Part shown: positions 26,578 to 36,469 of the stretch, piece after piece
Numbering within the stretch: the first letter of the stretch is position 1
How the letters are laid out: each line of letters opens with the position of its first letter
Source: Bacteroidales bacterium Phil12
GTDB taxonomy: Bacteria > Bacteroidota > Bacteroidia > Bacteroidales > P3
DNA length: 64,000 nucleotides
Reading direction: 5' to 3'
Assembly: GCA_002633275.1 (NCBI GenBank)
Contig: NWBO01000151.1
Location: 1 to 64,000, forward strand
The notes under the pieces: generated by a model
The model's database searches: none
Seen by the model: the letters and a program-made list of their open reading frames with translations, nothing else
What the model was told of the DNA's origin: nothing
Program-made: the position numbers and the translations under genes

Positions 26578-26844
26578 ATGAAGAAAGATATTCATCCACA
26601 GAATTACAGAATTTGTGCTTTCAAAGATATGTCCAACGAACAAGTGTTTTTGACTCGTTCTTGTGCAAATAGTAAAGAGAACATTACTATTGACGGTGTT
26701 GAATACCCACTTATCAAATTGGAAATCTCCAACACATCTCACCCATTCTTCACGGGTAAAGTTAAATTGGTGGATACAGCAGGTAGAGTTGATAAGTACT
26801 TGTCTAAGTACAAAAACCGCAAACCATTAGGAAACAATAAATAA
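26578..26844 (+). CDS. rpmE2: 50S ribosomal protein L31, type B (zinc-free form)
   Basis: An 88-residue protein. MKKDIHPQNYRICAFKDMSN and HPFFTGKVKLVDTAGRVDKY are the type B L31 signature. The cysteine pairs that bind zinc in type A are absent: only two isolated cysteines occur. It binds the 50S central protuberance. It is monocistronic, with a promoter and a strong terminator. Confidence 0.97.
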   Translation: MKKDIHPQNYRICAFKDMSNEQVFLTRSCANSKENITIDGVEYPLIKLEISNTSHPFFTGKVKLVDTAGRVDKYLSKYKNRKPLGNNK

Positions 26845-26880
26845 TTCAGTCGGTAAGTTTTCTAATAAATTAAGATATAG

Positions 26881-26920
26881 CCAATAGGATCTTTTTCAAA
26901 AGGTCTTATTGGTTTATTTT
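26881..26920 (+). terminator. Terminator of the L31 gene
   Basis: CCAATAGGATCTTTT pairs with AAAAGGTCTTATTGG (two G-T pairs), then TTTATTTTTG. It is 36 bases past the stop codon. Confidence 0.88.
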
Positions 26921-26998
26921 TGTCTATAAAGTAGGGTTTGATATGGCAAATTATAATGAGTCCCACACTAATCTACCTCTTCTTTGACATATTACGAT

Positions 26999-27088
26999 AT
27001 GCAGAAAGAGGTATTCACAATAATAAACGAGACTTTACACCCCGATTTTGAGAAGTTGATAGTGGAAGCTACATTATTTCTTTTATGA
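26999..27088 (+). other. Possible 29-codon open frame, gene remnant or small peptide
   Basis: An ATG-initiated frame (MQKEVFTIINETLHPDFEKL...) in an otherwise empty gap (26921-27169). Its composition looks coding-like, but no family was recognised, there is no clear promoter, and it is very short. It could be the decayed end of a gene displaced by the neighbouring accessory gene. Confidence 0.2.
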
Positions 27089-27169
27089 GCATAATTGCTA
27101 TTAAGAATAAACAAATAAAACATTGTTTTTTAGACTTCTCGTCTAATACTCATTCCGTCCCGACATAAT

Positions 27170-27784
27170 TTATTTACCAGTATTATAATCATATCCATAT
27201 TTTAATAAGATCTTTCCAAGAAAATTCAGACGATATTTATCTAAATTCAGACAATCTTGGTTCGATCCATTTGCATCTAAAAAAGCTCGAGTTAATACAC
27301 CTGCACTCAGTAAGACATCCGTTGAGCCATCTTCATAACAACTTTCGGTGTATTTAGATAAATCCCCCAAATCAGAATATGGGATACGATCTAAAATAAT
27401 TGTTAGACGAATAAAATTTTCAATACTAATACAGCCTCTAATTTTTGCTTTAATCAGATTTGCTAAAACGTCAACTTTGTTAACATTATCCAATCGATCC
27501 AAAACATTCAATAACGCCTCACAACCATCCTCTTTATTTTTATCTGTATATTCTGTAATAAATTTTTCACGTTCAGCCGAGTTAGTATCTTCTATATTCA
27601 AAATAAATTTACACATTTTTTTCTCTAAACGATGAAGCTGAAAGTTCTTTGTTAGTTTATACCAGCTATTTAGTTCGCTTATAATTGGCATATCTAATAG
27701 ATAATCACCAACTAGTGCTACAACATCATGTAAATTATCATCTTTGATTGTATTCTCAAATAATGCTATAAGTTTTTCTTTCAT
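27170..27784 (-). CDS. Hypothetical helical protein of an accessory (phage/defence-associated) type
   Basis: A 204-residue, soluble, mostly helical protein. It has a pattern LTKNFQLHRLEKKMCKFI then CEALLNVLDRLDNVNKVDVL and NFIRLTIILDRIPYSDL. I recall similar proteins scattered in phage-bearing and defence-rich loci in several phyla, but cannot name the family with certainty. It stands alone, with no matching neighbours, its own A/T-rich leader and 325 bases of non-coding DNA after L31, which suggests horizontal acquisition. The function is unknown. Confidence 0.6.
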   Translation of the reverse strand: MKEKLIALFENTIKDDNLHDVVALVGDYLLDMPIISELNSWYKLTKNFQLHRLEKKMCKFILNIEDTNSAEREKFITEYTDKNKEDGCEALLNVLDRLDNVNKVDVLANLIKAKIRGCISIENFIRLTIILDRIPYSDLGDLSKYTESCYEDGSTDVLLSAGVLTRAFLDANGSNQDCLNLDKYRLNFLGKILLKYGYDYNTGK

Positions 27785-28050
27785 TTTAATATCCTTTTAT
27801 GATTATATAATAAAATCGTTCAACTATGTATATACGTGGGTTATATGAATTATATGTTACACTTTCATATTCTCAAAATAAACGCAACAATAATTGCCAT
27901 AACTAAAGAGCAAAATTACATAATTATTTGATATGGCAGAAAACTGTTGTAAGTTTTTTGACACTATTAGAAAATTGAAACAAACTAAATTGGTTGCAAT
28001 ATAAATTGAAGTTATAGTTATATAATCCAAAATGAAAATCAAAAAGAAAA
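27785..28050. other. A/T-rich intergenic stretch, nothing recognised
   Basis: No credible coding sequence on either strand, no array of the 21-base family, and only A/T-rich sequence between the lone accessory gene and the efflux-operon terminator. The remaining part, 28075-28189, is also empty. Confidence 0.6.
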
Positions 28051-28074
28051 GGGTAATTGGTTTCCCAATTACCC
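28047..28074 (-). terminator. Terminator of the efflux operon
   Basis: GGGTAATTGG (28051-28060) and CCAATTACCC (28065-28074) pair perfectly around TTTC. On the minus strand the stem is followed by TTTTCTTTTT. Confidence 0.88.
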
Positions 28075-28189
28075 TAAAAAAAACAACAATTTATGAAAAC
28101 GAATTTTTAAATTACGCAGAGCGAGTGAGGGATAGTACCGTAAAGTCTTAAATAACTTTATAGCGGTTCAATCGATAGTGTAAAGTTAT

Positions 28190-28480
28190 CTACACATCTA
28201 TGACGTCCCAAAAGAATATTCTCAATCCCTGTTCAGGAGCAGAATTGTCCAAAGCCTGTATTCTTTTCTTCAAGATAGGCGCAATCTCATCGTCCATAAC
28301 ACAAAGAGTCGCCATATTCTTACTCGGCCACGCATGAGAACCCAAATGCGGCTCACCGGTCTTACTGCCCCTACCCTTTATATCGTCCCAACGGGAATAT
28401 CCTCTCAAACTCAATTGATGTAAAATCTGATCAACTTCGTCTATAAACGCTTGATTGTATGCTATGAATGCTGCTTTCAT
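28190..28480 (-). CDS. PG0541-family transporter-associated protein
   Basis: A 96-residue protein of the PG0541 type that accompanies RND efflux genes in Bacteroidales. Visible features are MKAAFIAYNQAFIDEVDQIL at the N-terminus, RWDDIKGRGSKTGEPHLGSHAWPSKN (about residues 30-55) with conserved Gly/His/Trp, and a PII-like ferredoxin-type alternation of strands and helices. It starts on the last base of the AcrB stop codon (TAATG), so translation is coupled. A regulatory or sensing role for the pump is inferred from this linkage. Confidence 0.85.
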   Translation of the reverse strand: MKAAFIAYNQAFIDEVDQILHQLSLRGYSRWDDIKGRGSKTGEPHLGSHAWPSKNMATLCVMDDEIAPILKKRIQALDNSAPEQGLRIFFWDVIDV

Positions 28481-31400
28481 TACTCATTCTCCTTTCTTAA
28501 TTTTTTCAAAAAATTCTTCTTTTCTTTTTTCAACTTACTTGCAGCAAACATACCGTAAATAGTTGGGATAAGCACTAAGGTAACAAGTGTTGAAATAGTC
28601 AAACCAAATACGATTACTATACCCAACGGCTGCCACATTTCACTACCTTCACCAATGCCCAATGCCATAGGTATCATACCCAAAACGGTAGTTGCTGTTG
28701 TCATAAGTACCGGACGCAAACGTGATTTACCTCCTGATACTATCGCATAAACAATACCCTGACCTCTTTCTCTGTTCAAATTAATATAATCCACAAGCAC
28801 AATACCATTCTTTACCACAATACCAATTAACATTATCGCTCCAATCATTGACATCATATTGATAGTTCCACCTGTTATCAACAAGCCCAATAACATACCT
28901 GTCAATGCAAAAGGCACCGAAAACATTATAATAAACGGAGAACGGAAACTTTCAAACTGACCTGCCATAACGGAATATACCAAGATTAAAATGATAAGTC
29001 CCATCAATCCCATATCACCGAAAGTATCGCCTTGGTCTTCTACCGTACCACCCAATTCAATAGCAATATTGGAAGGTATGCTCAAATCTTTCTGTATCTT
29101 TTCTACCTCTGTCTGTGCAATATCGACTGTTGTTCCCGATAGAGTTGCCGTAACTTTGACTATACGCTCACGGTCTTGACGTTCAATCTCAGGCGGTGCA
29201 AAAGTTTCTACAACTTTTGCCACTTCTCCCAATTTTATTGGTTTTCCATTGGAACCATACAAAGTAATGTTTTCCAAATCTTCCACACTTTGACGGAACT
29301 CTTCGGCATAACGCACTTTGATTTTGTATTCCTCGCCATCTTCACGGAACAGAGATGCCGTCATACCGTTCATACGATTACGAACAAATGAAGATGCAGA
29401 CGAAACACTCAATCCATTTGCTGCAAGTTTTTCTCTATCAAAGTCAATATTGATTTGAGGAACATAATCTTTACGTGAAATCGTTACATCTCTGAAACCT
29501 TTGACTTTTTCCATTCTTTCCTTAAACTGGTTTGCAAGTCTTGTCGTCGTTTCAAAATCATAACCCAATATCTGTACCTCAATAGTCGAACCGCCGGACA
29601 TACCGCCTTGTCTTCCACTCGCAATAACCGACGAACGCGTTATTTCCGGATATGCAGCCAATTCATCACGAAGCAAATCAGAGATTTCATATATCGTTCT
29701 GTCTCTATCTTCTATATCCGTAAATTTCATACGGAAAGAAATATAGTTATCTCCCGAGGTCTGCATCAAGTTATATGCACCGCTCTCATCATCGGAAGGC
29801 GTACCAACCGTATAAGTCATACTCTCCATTTCAGGCAGATTGGCTTTGGCATATTTATAGAAACGCTCTGCAATAACCTTACTTCTTTCAACATTTGCTC
29901 CCGCAGGCAATTCTATACTTCCGGAAATTTGAGCATTATCACTCGCAGGCATAAAGTCCGTACCGATAAATTTTGCCAAACCAAGAGAACCAACAAAAAC
30001 TAATATTGATATTACAACTGTTGTTATTCTATGATTTACACACCACGACAAAAGTTTTTCGTAAGCGTTGTCCAATTTATCCAAAGCATGTTGAATGGCA
30101 ATACCGACTTTCTTGATAATAGTAACTTTCTGCGGCTTTTCTCCGATTTGTTTATTTTTTACAATACGACGTTTATAAAGCAATGAACAAAGCATAGGGG
30201 TTAAAGTCAATGCACATATTACGGAAACAATCATAATGATACACATCATCCAACCTAATTGTTTGAACATCACACCCGACATACCGCCAAGCAATGTGAA
30301 TGGGAAGAATACTGCAATCAAAGTCAAAGTAGTAGCCACAACAGCCGTCGCAACCTCATTAGTACCGTAAATTGCGGCTTCTCGCGGTTTAGCACCTCTT
30401 TCTATATGTTTTGTAACGTTTTCCATAACCACGATAGCATCATCGACCACCATACCAATGGATATTGTCAATGCCGACATAGTTATAACATTCAAAGTAT
30501 TACCGGTAGCAAACAAATATATGAATGCTCCTATCAAAGATATAGGTATTGTAATAATAACTATCAATGCCGAACGCCAGTCTCCCAAGAAGAACAGTAT
30601 GACAATGATAACGAATACAAAAGCAAGCAATATTGTTTCTTTCAATGAATTAACGGAGTTGATAATATTATCCGTTGAGTTCATAACTTCGGTAATTTTA
30701 ATATCGGGCGGTAAATTCTTCGTAATCGAAGGCATTACTTTATTGATTTCTTTCATTACCTCAACAGAGTTTGCTCCGTTTTGTTTGGAAATAACAAGTG
30801 TTGCTCCTTGTTGTCCGTTGGTAAATGTTTGCTGAACGTGTTCTTGAACAGAATCTCGGATTGTTGCAATATCACGCATATATACAGGTCCGCCATTAAC
30901 ATTAGCCACAACAATATCATTCAAAGGCTCACTCTCTTTGTATTCGCCTTCAATACGAAGTGTGTAACTTTCATTACCAATATAGTATTTACCCGAAGGC
31001 ATATTCAAGTTCTCTGCCGCAATACGGCTGCCTATTGATTCAACGGTAAGGTTGTAGGCTTCCATTTTTTGAGGATCAACCAAGGCAACGATTTCTCTCT
31101 CAGGAGCACCGGAAATAGATACACTACCTACGCCTTTAATTCTCTGCAATGGGTTGGATACATTGTCGTCCAAAATCTTATACAACGCCGAAAAAGATTC
31201 TTCCGCATTAACAGAGTAAATCGCAATAGGCATCATACTTGTCGTCATTTTGAATATCATAGGAGACGACGCACCGTCAGGCAAACTCATCTTAATAAGT
31301 TCCAATTTATCTCGAATGTTATTTACCCCGACGTCCAAATCCGTTCCCCAGTTAAATTCGACAGTAACAATAGACACATTATCCTTTGAAGTAGAAGTAA

Positions 31401-31638
31401 CCTGCTTTAAGTCATCTACGGTAGAAAGAGTAGATTCCAATAGTTTGGTTACATTATTCTCCACATCCTCCGCACTCGCGTTAGGATAGGTTACAAACAC
31501 CATTGCCATATTCATATCGAAGTCCGGCAACAAGTCTATACTTAGTCTGCTATATGAAAACAAACCCATTATCATCACCGCAATAAATGCGATAGACACC
31601 AATACGGGTCGTTTCACTGATGATTCGTAAATACTCAT
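28480..31638 (-). CDS. RND efflux pump inner-membrane permease (AcrB/MdtB type)
   Basis: A 1052-residue proton-driven exporter. It has the usual two-fold layout of six membrane helices plus a large periplasmic loop in each half. The first helix is VLVSIAFIAVMIMGLFS, and the proton-relay aspartates in helix 4 are in SIGMVVDDAIVVMENVTKHI (near residue 405). The second half repeats the pattern (IVVKNGIVLVDYINLNRERG). It works with the adaptor and TolC-like genes upstream. Substrates are not readable; the lack of HME-type charged residues in helix 4 favours organic compounds over metals. Confidence 0.95.
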   Translation of the reverse strand: MSIYESSVKRPVLVSIAFIAVMIMGLFSYSRLSIDLLPDFDMNMAMVFVTYPNASAEDVENNVTKLLESTLSTVDDLKQVTSTSKDNVSIVTVEFNWGTDLDVGVNNIRDKLELIKMSLPDGASSPMIFKMTTSMMPIAIYSVNAEESFSALYKILDDNVSNPLQRIKGVGSVSISGAPEREIVALVDPQKMEAYNLTVESIGSRIAAENLNMPSGKYYIGNESYTLRIEGEYKESEPLNDIVVANVNGGPVYMRDIATIRDSVQEHVQQTFTNGQQGATLVISKQNGANSVEVMKEINKVMPSITKNLPPDIKITEVMNSTDNIINSVNSLKETILLAFVFVIIVILFFLGDWRSALIVIITIPISLIGAFIYLFATGNTLNVITMSALTISIGMVVDDAIVVMENVTKHIERGAKPREAAIYGTNEVATAVVATTLTLIAVFFPFTLLGGMSGVMFKQLGWMMCIIMIVSVICALTLTPMLCSLLYKRRIVKNKQIGEKPQKVTIIKKVGIAIQHALDKLDNAYEKLLSWCVNHRITTVVISILVFVGSLGLAKFIGTDFMPASDNAQISGSIELPAGANVERSKVIAERFYKYAKANLPEMESMTYTVGTPSDDESGAYNLMQTSGDNYISFRMKFTDIEDRDRTIYEISDLLRDELAAYPEITRSSVIASGRQGGMSGGSTIEVQILGYDFETTTRLANQFKERMEKVKGFRDVTISRKDYVPQINIDFDREKLAANGLSVSSASSFVRNRMNGMTASLFREDGEEYKIKVRYAEEFRQSVEDLENITLYGSNGKPIKLGEVAKVVETFAPPEIERQDRERIVKVTATLSGTTVDIAQTEVEKIQKDLSIPSNIAIELGGTVEDQGDTFGDMGLMGLIILILVYSVMAGQFESFRSPFIIMFSVPFALTGMLLGLLITGGTINMMSMIGAIMLIGIVVKNGIVLVDYINLNRERGQGIVYAIVSGGKSRLRPVLMTTATTVLGMIPMALGIGEGSEMWQPLGIVIVFGLTISTLVTLVLIPTIYGMFAASKLKKEKKNFLKKLRKENE

Positions 31639-31677
31639 AACTTTCTTATGTTTTTTATTTTGTTAATGTATAAGAAA

Positions 31678-32697
31678 TTATTTAACAACGGTTACTTTTG
31701 CACCTTTCTTCAATTTAGTGTTGTCAGAAACGACAACTTTTTCCCCTGAATTCAAACCGTCCAAGACTGCATATTTGTCGCCCAATCTTCTTCCAAGAGT
31801 AACCTTACGATAATCCACAGTTCCGTTATCCATTAGAACATAAACATATTTGTCATTTGTTCCGTTTTGTTTAACAACTGCTTTGTCTGAAATAAGTATT
31901 GTGTTTGCACGACCAAGATTCAATTCGGCACGGCCGAACATTCCCGGACGAAGTTTTTGATTTGCATTAACAAATTGAGCTTCTACATAAAACGTTCTTG
32001 ATGCCGCATCGATTGTTGGGGAAATCAAAGTAACTTTACCATTGAATACTTCATCGCCAAAGACTTCGACTTTGGCACTTACAGGCATTCCGACTTTAAT
32101 CTTTGAATAAAAACTTTCATTAACGGCAAATTTCAATTTAACAGGAGAAATCTGCATAACTTGAAGTATTGGAGATGTACCGGCAACATCACCGTTATCA
32201 AAGTTTCTTAATGTTACAACACCGCTTATAGGAGATGTCAGTGTAATGTTTTCTTTCAGATTAGCGATATTTTTCTTTGCAACATCGTATTGTGTCTGCA
32301 TTTGGTCAAGTTGTTGTTTGCTTGCTCCACCCGATTGGTACAAAGCCTTAACACGAGCCAACTCAACGCCTAAATTATCCAATTGTGCCTGAGCCGTTGC
32401 AACTGTGGTATTCTCCATACGAACCAAAGTTTGTCCTTTTGAAACCCTGTCGCCTACTTCAACATATATTTTCTCTATACGGGTACCTCCGGCAGAAGAA
32501 ATATAGTTTTTTACCTTTGGTTCTATGGTTGAAGTAAATTCATATATCTGGTCTATTTCTTGTTGAGAAACTTGCTCTACTTGAACTTTAACAGCCTCGT
32601 CTTGTTTTTCTTCTGTTTTGTTTTTCTTTGAGCAGGAAGTAACAAACATTGCAATCAAACCTGCTGCCAATAATATTTTTGAAAACTTTTTACTCAT
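31678..32697 (-). CDS. RND efflux periplasmic adaptor lipoprotein
   Basis: A 339-residue membrane-fusion protein with a lipobox (FVTSC, Cys22), paired lipoyl/barrel-sandwich halves (SSAGGTRIEKIYVEVGDRVS and TLTSPISGVVTLRNF) flanking a coiled-coil hairpin (about residues 90-150), then a beta-barrel (NESFYSKIKVGMPVSAKV). It bridges the inner-membrane pump and the outer-membrane channel. It lies 47 bases after the TolC gene and 39 before the permease gene. Confidence 0.94.
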   Translation of the reverse strand: MSKKFSKILLAAGLIAMFVTSCSKKNKTEEKQDEAVKVQVEQVSQQEIDQIYEFTSTIEPKVKNYISSAGGTRIEKIYVEVGDRVSKGQTLVRMENTTVATAQAQLDNLGVELARVKALYQSGGASKQQLDQMQTQYDVAKKNIANLKENITLTSPISGVVTLRNFDNGDVAGTSPILQVMQISPVKLKFAVNESFYSKIKVGMPVSAKVEVFGDEVFNGKVTLISPTIDAASRTFYVEAQFVNANQKLRPGMFGRAELNLGRANTILISDKAVVKQNGTNDKYVYVLMDNGTVDYRKVTLGRRLGDKYAVLDGLNSGEKVVVSDNTKLKKGAKVTVVK

Positions 32698-32744
32698 TTT
32701 GTTTATCGTTTATCTCGTTATTATACTATGATTATATCCATTTA

Positions 32745-34112
32745 CTATTCTTTACCCAAAACTTTTTCGTAACTTGCCTTTGCAGACAAATAATCATAAA
32801 GTGCTTGTTGGTAATTCAATCGTGCTTGCGTCAAAGACAATTCGCTATCGTTCAATTCCAATATCGTTCCGCTGCCTGTGTTGTAACGTACCTTTGCAAT
32901 CTCGTATCCTTTTTCTGCTTGTGCAATCGATTCTTTATTTACCACCAATTGTTCTTTGGCTGCGTTCATACTTTTTATTGCACTTTGCAATTGAAGATTC
33001 ATTCCGTCTTTGGCGTATTCTCTTTGCATCTGCAATTCTTTCAAAGACAATTCCACTTGTTTTGTTTTGTTGATAACTGTGTTTCCGTTAAATATCGGAA
33101 TATTCAATGAAAGACCTACAAGAGCGGAAGAAACCCAATTGTAATCGCCGAATTTGAAATCTTCCGCCTGTGTTTGATAGGTGTATTGTCCCATTGCCGA
33201 AAGAGTTGGCAAATGCTGACTTTTAACCATTTTCAACGAATGTTGCAACGATGCTATATTCAAATCCAATTGTCTTAACTCCGTATTGTTTTCCAAACTC
33301 GTTTGTGGTTGGCTTTCGTCCAATAAAGACACATTGTTTTCGTAGTCTTGCAATGTCTCTGTGATTTCCACTTCTTGTGTTTCAGGTAAAGAAAGCAACA
33401 TCTTCAATTGCAAAATTGCCAAATCCACACCATTTTTTGCGCTTATGTATGTCGGATTCAAATTATTGACTTGAACCTGTGCTCTTAAATAATCATACTC
33501 ACTCGAAACACCTTGTTCGTATGATGCCTTGGTAGTTTTCAAAGTCTCTTTTGCATTGGTAATACTTTGTTCCAATACTTTCAACGATGCCTGTGCCAAA
33601 AGAACACCGTAATAAGCATCTTTGACTTGTTTTGACATATCAAGACTTGAAGAACGAGCCTGTTCCAAAATCAAATCAATCTCCGTTTGTTTAGCCTTTA
33701 TGGATTCCCACAAAGAGAAATTAACGATAGGCATTTGGGCCGATATAGTTCCAGCAAAAGAGTTCTTGTAACCTATCTCCATATATGAAGCACCGCCCAT
33801 CATTGCACTCATGGATGCAGGCATAAACATAACGCTTTTCATTATGTTATTGGTGTATTGTCCCGATGCTGAAACCGAAGGAAGAAGATTGCCCATGGTT
33901 TCTTTCTTTGAATAATCGACTCTTTGGACTTCCAAATCTGCGATTTTGATTGTAGGGTTGTTGTCGTGTGCTATGGCAAGTGCCGTTTTCAAATCCAAAC
34001 GCAAAACAGACGAATTATCATTCGTTTGTGTGGTTTGTGCTTTCAAACCATTTAACGAGCATAATGCCAATGCAAACAGAAAACATTTAAGCATTTTTTT
34101 CAGTACTCTCAT
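32745..34112 (-). CDS. TolC-family outer-membrane efflux channel
   Basis: A 455-residue precursor with a signal peptide (about residues 1-25, ending GLKAQ). It shows the duplicated TolC helical pattern with long amphipathic coiled coils (DYSKKETMGNLLPSVSASGQ, EKGYEIAKVRYNTGSGTILE then LTQARLNYQQALYDYLSAKA). The channel forms a trimer spanning the outer membrane and periplasm. It lies one base after the regulator gene. Confidence 0.93.
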   Translation of the reverse strand: MRVLKKMLKCFLFALALCSLNGLKAQTTQTNDNSSVLRLDLKTALAIAHDNNPTIKIADLEVQRVDYSKKETMGNLLPSVSASGQYTNNIMKSVMFMPASMSAMMGGASYMEIGYKNSFAGTISAQMPIVNFSLWESIKAKQTEIDLILEQARSSSLDMSKQVKDAYYGVLLAQASLKVLEQSITNAKETLKTTKASYEQGVSSEYDYLRAQVQVNNLNPTYISAKNGVDLAILQLKMLLSLPETQEVEITETLQDYENNVSLLDESQPQTSLENNTELRQLDLNIASLQHSLKMVKSQHLPTLSAMGQYTYQTQAEDFKFGDYNWVSSALVGLSLNIPIFNGNTVINKTKQVELSLKELQMQREYAKDGMNLQLQSAIKSMNAAKEQLVVNKESIAQAEKGYEIAKVRYNTGSGTILELNDSELSLTQARLNYQQALYDYLSAKASYEKVLGKE

Positions 34113-34113
34113 T

Positions 34114-34806
34114 TTATAATTGTTTTTTTGTTTCTTTTACTAATTTGTTTTTAACGATGTTATCGTATTGTAATTCCGCAAAACCTTTTTCATTTATTTC
34201 AGAATAAAATTTACAACATTCAATCAATCCTTTATCGGTTGCAATTCCTCTCAACAAGCAAAAAAATTTCGTAGCCTTTAATTGGAAAAGTTCAAACTTT
34301 TTATCCAACACTCCGAAAGTGGGCGTCATGGTTTCTAAAAATTCATCACCAAAAAAAAGCATACTGACAATAAATTCCGCATCCACATCATCCACCACAT
34401 ATCCTTGTTTTTGAGATTTTTTCAATTTATCCAACAAATAATGTCTGATAAACGATTCCCTGTGTTTAAGAAGTTTTTCCATAATTTGCGGATAAGCAAT
34501 TTTCAAAGACATAATTTTGGAATAACCTACCTTTACCTTGAAAAACATAAAAAACATAGCCCACAACAATTGCATATACGGATTTGTATAATTGGCAACC
34601 GCTCTGTCCACAAATCCCGATGTTTTTTCAGTATATGCTTCCATCGACTTCACAAACAAATTCTCTTTGCTTGTGAAATTTTCATAGACCGTTTTTTTTG
34701 AAATACCCAATTGTTTCGCTATTGAATCCATGGTAACGTCTCTGAAATCATTTTCTATAAATTGCTTTACGCATTCATCCATTATTTTTTTTTGTACATC
34801 ATTCAT
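34114..34806 (-). CDS. TetR/AcrR-family transcriptional regulator of the efflux operon
   Basis: A 230-residue regulator. Residues 1-50 carry the TetR helix-turn-helix (DVTMDSIAKQLGISKKTVYE, then NFTSKENLF), followed by an all-helical ligand domain without clear homology. Being first in the operon suggests it autorepresses until a pump substrate binds. The start at 34806 (MNDVQKK) is chosen over one ten codons upstream, which would add an unusual N-terminus. Confidence 0.92.
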   Translation of the reverse strand: MNDVQKKIMDECVKQFIENDFRDVTMDSIAKQLGISKKTVYENFTSKENLFVKSMEAYTEKTSGFVDRAVANYTNPYMQLLWAMFFMFFKVKVGYSKIMSLKIAYPQIMEKLLKHRESFIRHYLLDKLKKSQKQGYVVDDVDAEFIVSMLFFGDEFLETMTPTFGVLDKKFELFQLKATKFFCLLRGIATDKGLIECCKFYSEINEKGFAELQYDNIVKNKLVKETKKQL

Positions 34807-34899
34807 TATCAGTGTTTTTCGTTTATAAATAATCATTTTTTCCTTAAACCTAACTGTTTTCCATTACCTAAATTTTTGTTCCACCTATATTTCGGGTTG

Positions 34900-34930
34900 C
34901 AAAATTACATAAAACTAAGGAAACTGCAAA
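34900..34930 (-). promoter_or_regulatory. Promoter of the efflux operon
   Basis: On the minus strand TTTG (34927-34930) and TAATTTTG (34900-34907) are 19 bases apart, about 95 bases before the regulator start codon. The 34807-35176 gap otherwise holds a promoter for the diverging gene. Confidence 0.75.
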
Positions 34931-35112
34931 GAGTTTTTTTAGTTTTCTTTTGACGTACAAAAAATAATTTCTTTTTCTTGTTTGATAGTCAGTCTGAAAA
35001 ACAATTATCAATACAAATAAAAAAAATTATAATTTCTGTACTTACTTTTGAACTTTGCTATAATTTTGACAATAAAAGATGCAATAAGTTTAATCGGAAA
35101 AAAATTTTTCCT

Positions 35113-35120
35113 TAACTTTG
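35113..35120 (+). promoter_or_regulatory. Promoter of the amidohydrolase gene
   Basis: TAACTTTG 57 bases before the chosen start. A second TAATTTTG lies upstream at 35061-35068. Confidence 0.6.
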
Positions 35121-35176
35121 CACTCGTGTAAGTCTTATCTTAAAAGACAATTTTTATGTATAAAACACTGCAAACG

Positions 35177-36415
35177 ATGAATATACTTATCAAAAACGTA
35201 CTTCTGAACAATGTAACAACAGATGTATTAATAGAAAACGATACATTCAAAAAAATCGGAAGCATCGACACCAAAACGATACACATCGACAAAACCATTA
35301 ACGCAACAAACAAAGCCATTTTGCCCGCATTTTACAATCTTCACACTCATGCCGCCATGTGTCTTTTGCGTGGTTACAGCGAAGACAAACCATTGATGCC
35401 GTGGCTTAATGAAATTTGGGCAAAAGAAGATACTCTTACCGGCGAAGACATTTACGACGGCACTCGCCTGGCAATAGTTGAGATGATACGCAGCGGTACT
35501 GTGTTTTTTGCAGATATGTATTGGTTTCATCGCGATATACTTCGTGCCGTGGAGCAGATGAATATCCGTGCCAACATAGGTGTCTGCTTTATGGACAATC
35601 TCGGAAAGGCGAAGATTGACGATAATTTTGCGTTTTTGAAAGAATATTCTGCTTACGACAATGATTTAATAAGTTTTGCTCCTGCACCTCACGCAATATA
35701 CACTTGCAGCGGCGAATTATACAAACGTTGTTTCGATTTTGCAAATGATAACGATATGTTTATCCAAACTCATTTGTCCGAAACGCTTACGGAAGTTGAT
35801 GACTGCAAAAAGGCTCACAATTTAACTCCTGCCGAATACTTAAATTCCATAGGAGTTTTGAACTCCAAAACCATAGCAGCCCATTGCGTGCATCTGACCG
35901 ACAACGATGCCAAGATTATCAAGGACAATGGCGTTACAATAGTACATAATCCTTGCAGTAATATGAAATTATCTTCGGGTGCGATAAATATTCCACTTAT
36001 TAAAAAGCATAATATTTCCATAACGCTCGGCACTGACGGTTGTTCTTCCAACAACAATTTAAGTATGATTGAGGAGATGAAGTTCGCTTCTCTTTTGGCG
36101 AAAGTCAGTCATAATTCGGCAGATGCCTTGACGGCAAAAGAAGTCTTCGATATGGCAACAATCAATGGTGCAAAGGCTTATCACATCAACGCAGGCAAGA
36201 TTGAAGAGGGTAAAAAAGCCGATTGCATATTGGTGGATATGAATAACGAACGTCTTGTTCCTTGTTGGAATCTTATATATAATATGGTGTATAGTGGCGA
36301 CAGCAATTGCATTACCGATGTTATTTGCAACGGCAATATCCTTATGGAAAACAAATATATTCCTAACGAAGAGGAAATAATTGCCAAAGCACAAAAATTC
36401 GTAAAAAACAATTAG
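35177..36415 (+). CDS. Amidohydrolase, MtaD/SsnA-like (S-adenosylhomocysteine/5'-methylthioadenosine deaminase type)
   Basis: A 412-residue metal-dependent amidohydrolase. It has the H-x-H pair NLHTHAAM, the third metal ligand in QTHLSETLTEV, the catalytic His in AHCVHLTDND, and Asp in LGTDGCSSNNNLSM. The closest resemblance is to enzymes deaminating S-adenosylhomocysteine or 5'-methylthioadenosine; atrazine-chlorohydrolase relatives share the fold. The start at 35177 (MNILIKNV) fits the family, although an ATG seven codons earlier exists. Confidence 0.88.
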   Translation: MNILIKNVLLNNVTTDVLIENDTFKKIGSIDTKTIHIDKTINATNKAILPAFYNLHTHAAMCLLRGYSEDKPLMPWLNEIWAKEDTLTGEDIYDGTRLAIVEMIRSGTVFFADMYWFHRDILRAVEQMNIRANIGVCFMDNLGKAKIDDNFAFLKEYSAYDNDLISFAPAPHAIYTCSGELYKRCFDFANDNDMFIQTHLSETLTEVDDCKKAHNLTPAEYLNSIGVLNSKTIAAHCVHLTDNDAKIIKDNGVTIVHNPCSNMKLSSGAINIPLIKKHNISITLGTDGCSSNNNLSMIEEMKFASLLAKVSHNSADALTAKEVFDMATINGAKAYHINAGKIEEGKKADCILVDMNNERLVPCWNLIYNMVYSGDSNCITDVICNGNILMENKYIPNEEEIIAKAQKFVKNN

Positions 36416-36469
36416 CCTTGTGTTATGAAAAATATGGTCAATGAACAAAAAATAAAAAGAATTTTGAAC

